DNA from: Raineya sp.
GTDB taxonomy: Bacteria > Bacteroidota > Bacteroidia > Cytophagales > Thermonemataceae
NCBI GenBank assembly: GCA_025454915.1
Contig: JALONN010000003.1
Location: 649,164-713,163 of the forward strand
Direction of reading: 5' to 3'
Length of the DNA: 64,000 bases
Of this stretch, positions 63,222 through 64,000 are shown piece by piece; within the stretch, counting starts at the first letter, position 1; each line of letters starts with the position of its first letter. The position numbers were made by a program, and so were the translations under genes. The notes under the pieces are model-generated. The model did no database searches, was not told the origin of the DNA, and saw only the letters and a program-made list of their open reading frames with translations.

Positions 63222-63851
63222 ATGACTCAGGAAGAACGTCAACAAAAATTTAATCTGTTTTTAGAAGGTTTTGGAGTGGCTCCTCACGTTCATATTTATA
63301 CAGCTTCTTCTTCACCTGCCAATATCAGTATTTTAGAGCTTTTGGCTTCTACTGGTATAGCTTTGTTTTTTATTTACTTATTCAGTAGTATTTGGTGGGT
63401 AGTTGCTTTTATTGTTATTTATTGGATTCTTAATTTTATCAAATATCTTTCTCCTTTTCCAGATATACCCAAAGCCACTCTAAGATTTGATACTGACGGC
63501 ATTGAAAAAGATAAGAAGTACTTTTGGGCTTGGGAGGATATCCAAAAAGAATCTGTTGGTCAAGATCACCCCAATAGAAAAAGAAGCATTTTAGATAATT
63601 TTCCTCCACTTTATTTTATATTAATATTTATCATTTTACTCATTCCTAGCATCATTGCTCAAACTGATCTTACTTTTGGTCTTCCACAATCTGCTCATCA
63701 TAAATACTATTATTTTTCCTTCGAAACACCACAAGGAGTACAGTATTTTATTTTAGAAGAAGAAGAAATTTCACAACATAAGATTCTTCAAGACTATTTT
63801 GAAAAATATAGAATCTATCATAAAATAAAAAAAGAAACCTTCCAGCTTTAA
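63222..63851 (+). CDS. Membrane protein with PH-like tail, tandem copy 2
   Basis: A 209-residue paralogue of the gene before it, 3 bases downstream. Both start MTQEERQ-K-F-L-F-EGFG and share (L)RFDTDGI...WAWEDI. Membrane segments at about 36-50, 53-72 and 132-150 surround the PH-like strand region. Copy 2 has an additional segment (RKRSILDNFPPLYFILIFIILLIPSIIAQ). It may be an inner-membrane protein; role unknown. Confidence 0.65.
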   Translation: MTQEERQQKFNLFLEGFGVAPHVHIYTASSSPANISILELLASTGIALFFIYLFSSIWWVVAFIVIYWILNFIKYLSPFPDIPKATLRFDTDGIEKDKKYFWAWEDIQKESVGQDHPNRKRSILDNFPPLYFILIFIILLIPSIIAQTDLTFGLPQSAHHKYYYFSFETPQGVQYFILEEEEISQHKILQDYFEKYRIYHKIKKETFQL

Positions 63852-63905
63852 GATAAGTAGTTTAAAGTAGAGCTACTATGTATTTATATTAACAAAATAC
63901 ATTAA

Positions 63906-63930
63906 AAGCCCCTTTTCACTTAAGGGGCTT
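63906..63930. terminator. Bidirectional terminator
   Basis: AAGCCCCTT (63906-63914) pairs with AAGGGGCTT (63922-63930) with a 7-base loop. T-rich on both sides (minus-strand T-run from AAAA at 63904-63907), between two convergent genes. Confidence 0.75.
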
Positions 63931-63934
63931 CAAT

Positions 63935-64000
63935 TTAATTATGTTCCCACTCATAGTAAGGCTTTACTTCTATGATTTTATATTTTGTGGGTTGTTTGGG
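63935..64000 (-). CDS. C-terminal end of an unidentified protein
   Basis: An open frame enters from the right edge on the minus strand and ends at TAA (63935-63937). It encodes 21 residues that close with IIEVKPYYEWEHN. The amino-acid use is protein-like and a bidirectional terminator lies 5 bases past the stop. Too short to identify. Confidence 0.5.
   Translation of the reverse strand, partial: PKQPTKYKIIEVKPYYEWEHN

Overview
The window looks like chromosomal DNA of a Bacteroidota bacterium, probably of the order Cytophagales. The DNA is visibly AT-rich. Two type IX secretion parts are present (PorD-like DUF4835 and PorT next to ubiE), along with secreted proteins ending in type IX (Por) sorting domains. 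Promoters fit the Bacteroidota pattern TTG-N19-21-TAnnTTTG, most genes lack a Shine-Dalgarno sequence, and bacillithiol and menaquinone genes occur. I cannot name the species.

Layout. 0-6 kb: mostly small or poorly known genes (DUF2798 end, a tandem DUF4442 pair, a cytochrome c'-like lipoprotein, DUF4920, small membrane proteins, a RibD/DHFR-like protein, an SRPBCC protein). 6-15 kb: a transaldolase fused to a KdsD-like CBS pair, an SPFH protein with a 57-aa Arc-like repressor, tryptophan 2,3-dioxygenase, and Crp- and AraC-type regulators. 15-19 kb: secreted repeat proteins, a CheY-like regulator and a VOC protein. 19-25.4 kb: a solo Mrr-like nuclease, tRNA-Asn, bshB1, an SDR, NamZ (DUF1343), PorD and LipA. 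25.7-37.4 kb: the core operon tRNA-Trp-secE-nusG-rplK-rplA-rplJ-rplL-rpoB-rpoC on the minus strand, with a well-formed promoter and terminator. 37.5-40 kb: the end of a cytochrome oxidase cluster (two subunit III genes, subunit IV, a cysteine-free SCO-like protein). 40-46 kb: a double AAA+ ATPase with a duplicated N-terminal domain, AnmK, and a MenF/thioesterase pair. 46-52 kb: a surface-glycan group (methyltransferase, glycosyltransferase, WecB) followed by an SBBP-repeat secreted protein. 52-64 kb: GHL10 hydrolase, serine hydrolase, cNMP-binding protein, TilS, PAS protein, UbiE-PorT, a HEAT-like protein, oligopeptidase B and two paralogous membrane proteins.

How they work together. MenF, the hotdog thioesterase and UbiE/MenG serve menaquinone synthesis, which feeds the respiratory chain ending in the oxidase. 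NamZ and AnmK fit peptidoglycan amino-sugar recovery. PorD and PorT belong to the machine that exports the sorting-domain proteins. The rest is a mosaic of housekeeping and small accessory genes. I see no phage, transposase, plasmid or CRISPR array.

The most unusual items are the transaldolase-CBS fusion with altered active-site positions, the AAA+ protein with a duplicated W-G/G-T-W domain, an interspersed repeat of about 75-85 bp with palindromic ends, and mutually exclusive hairpins in the rplL-rpoB spacer.
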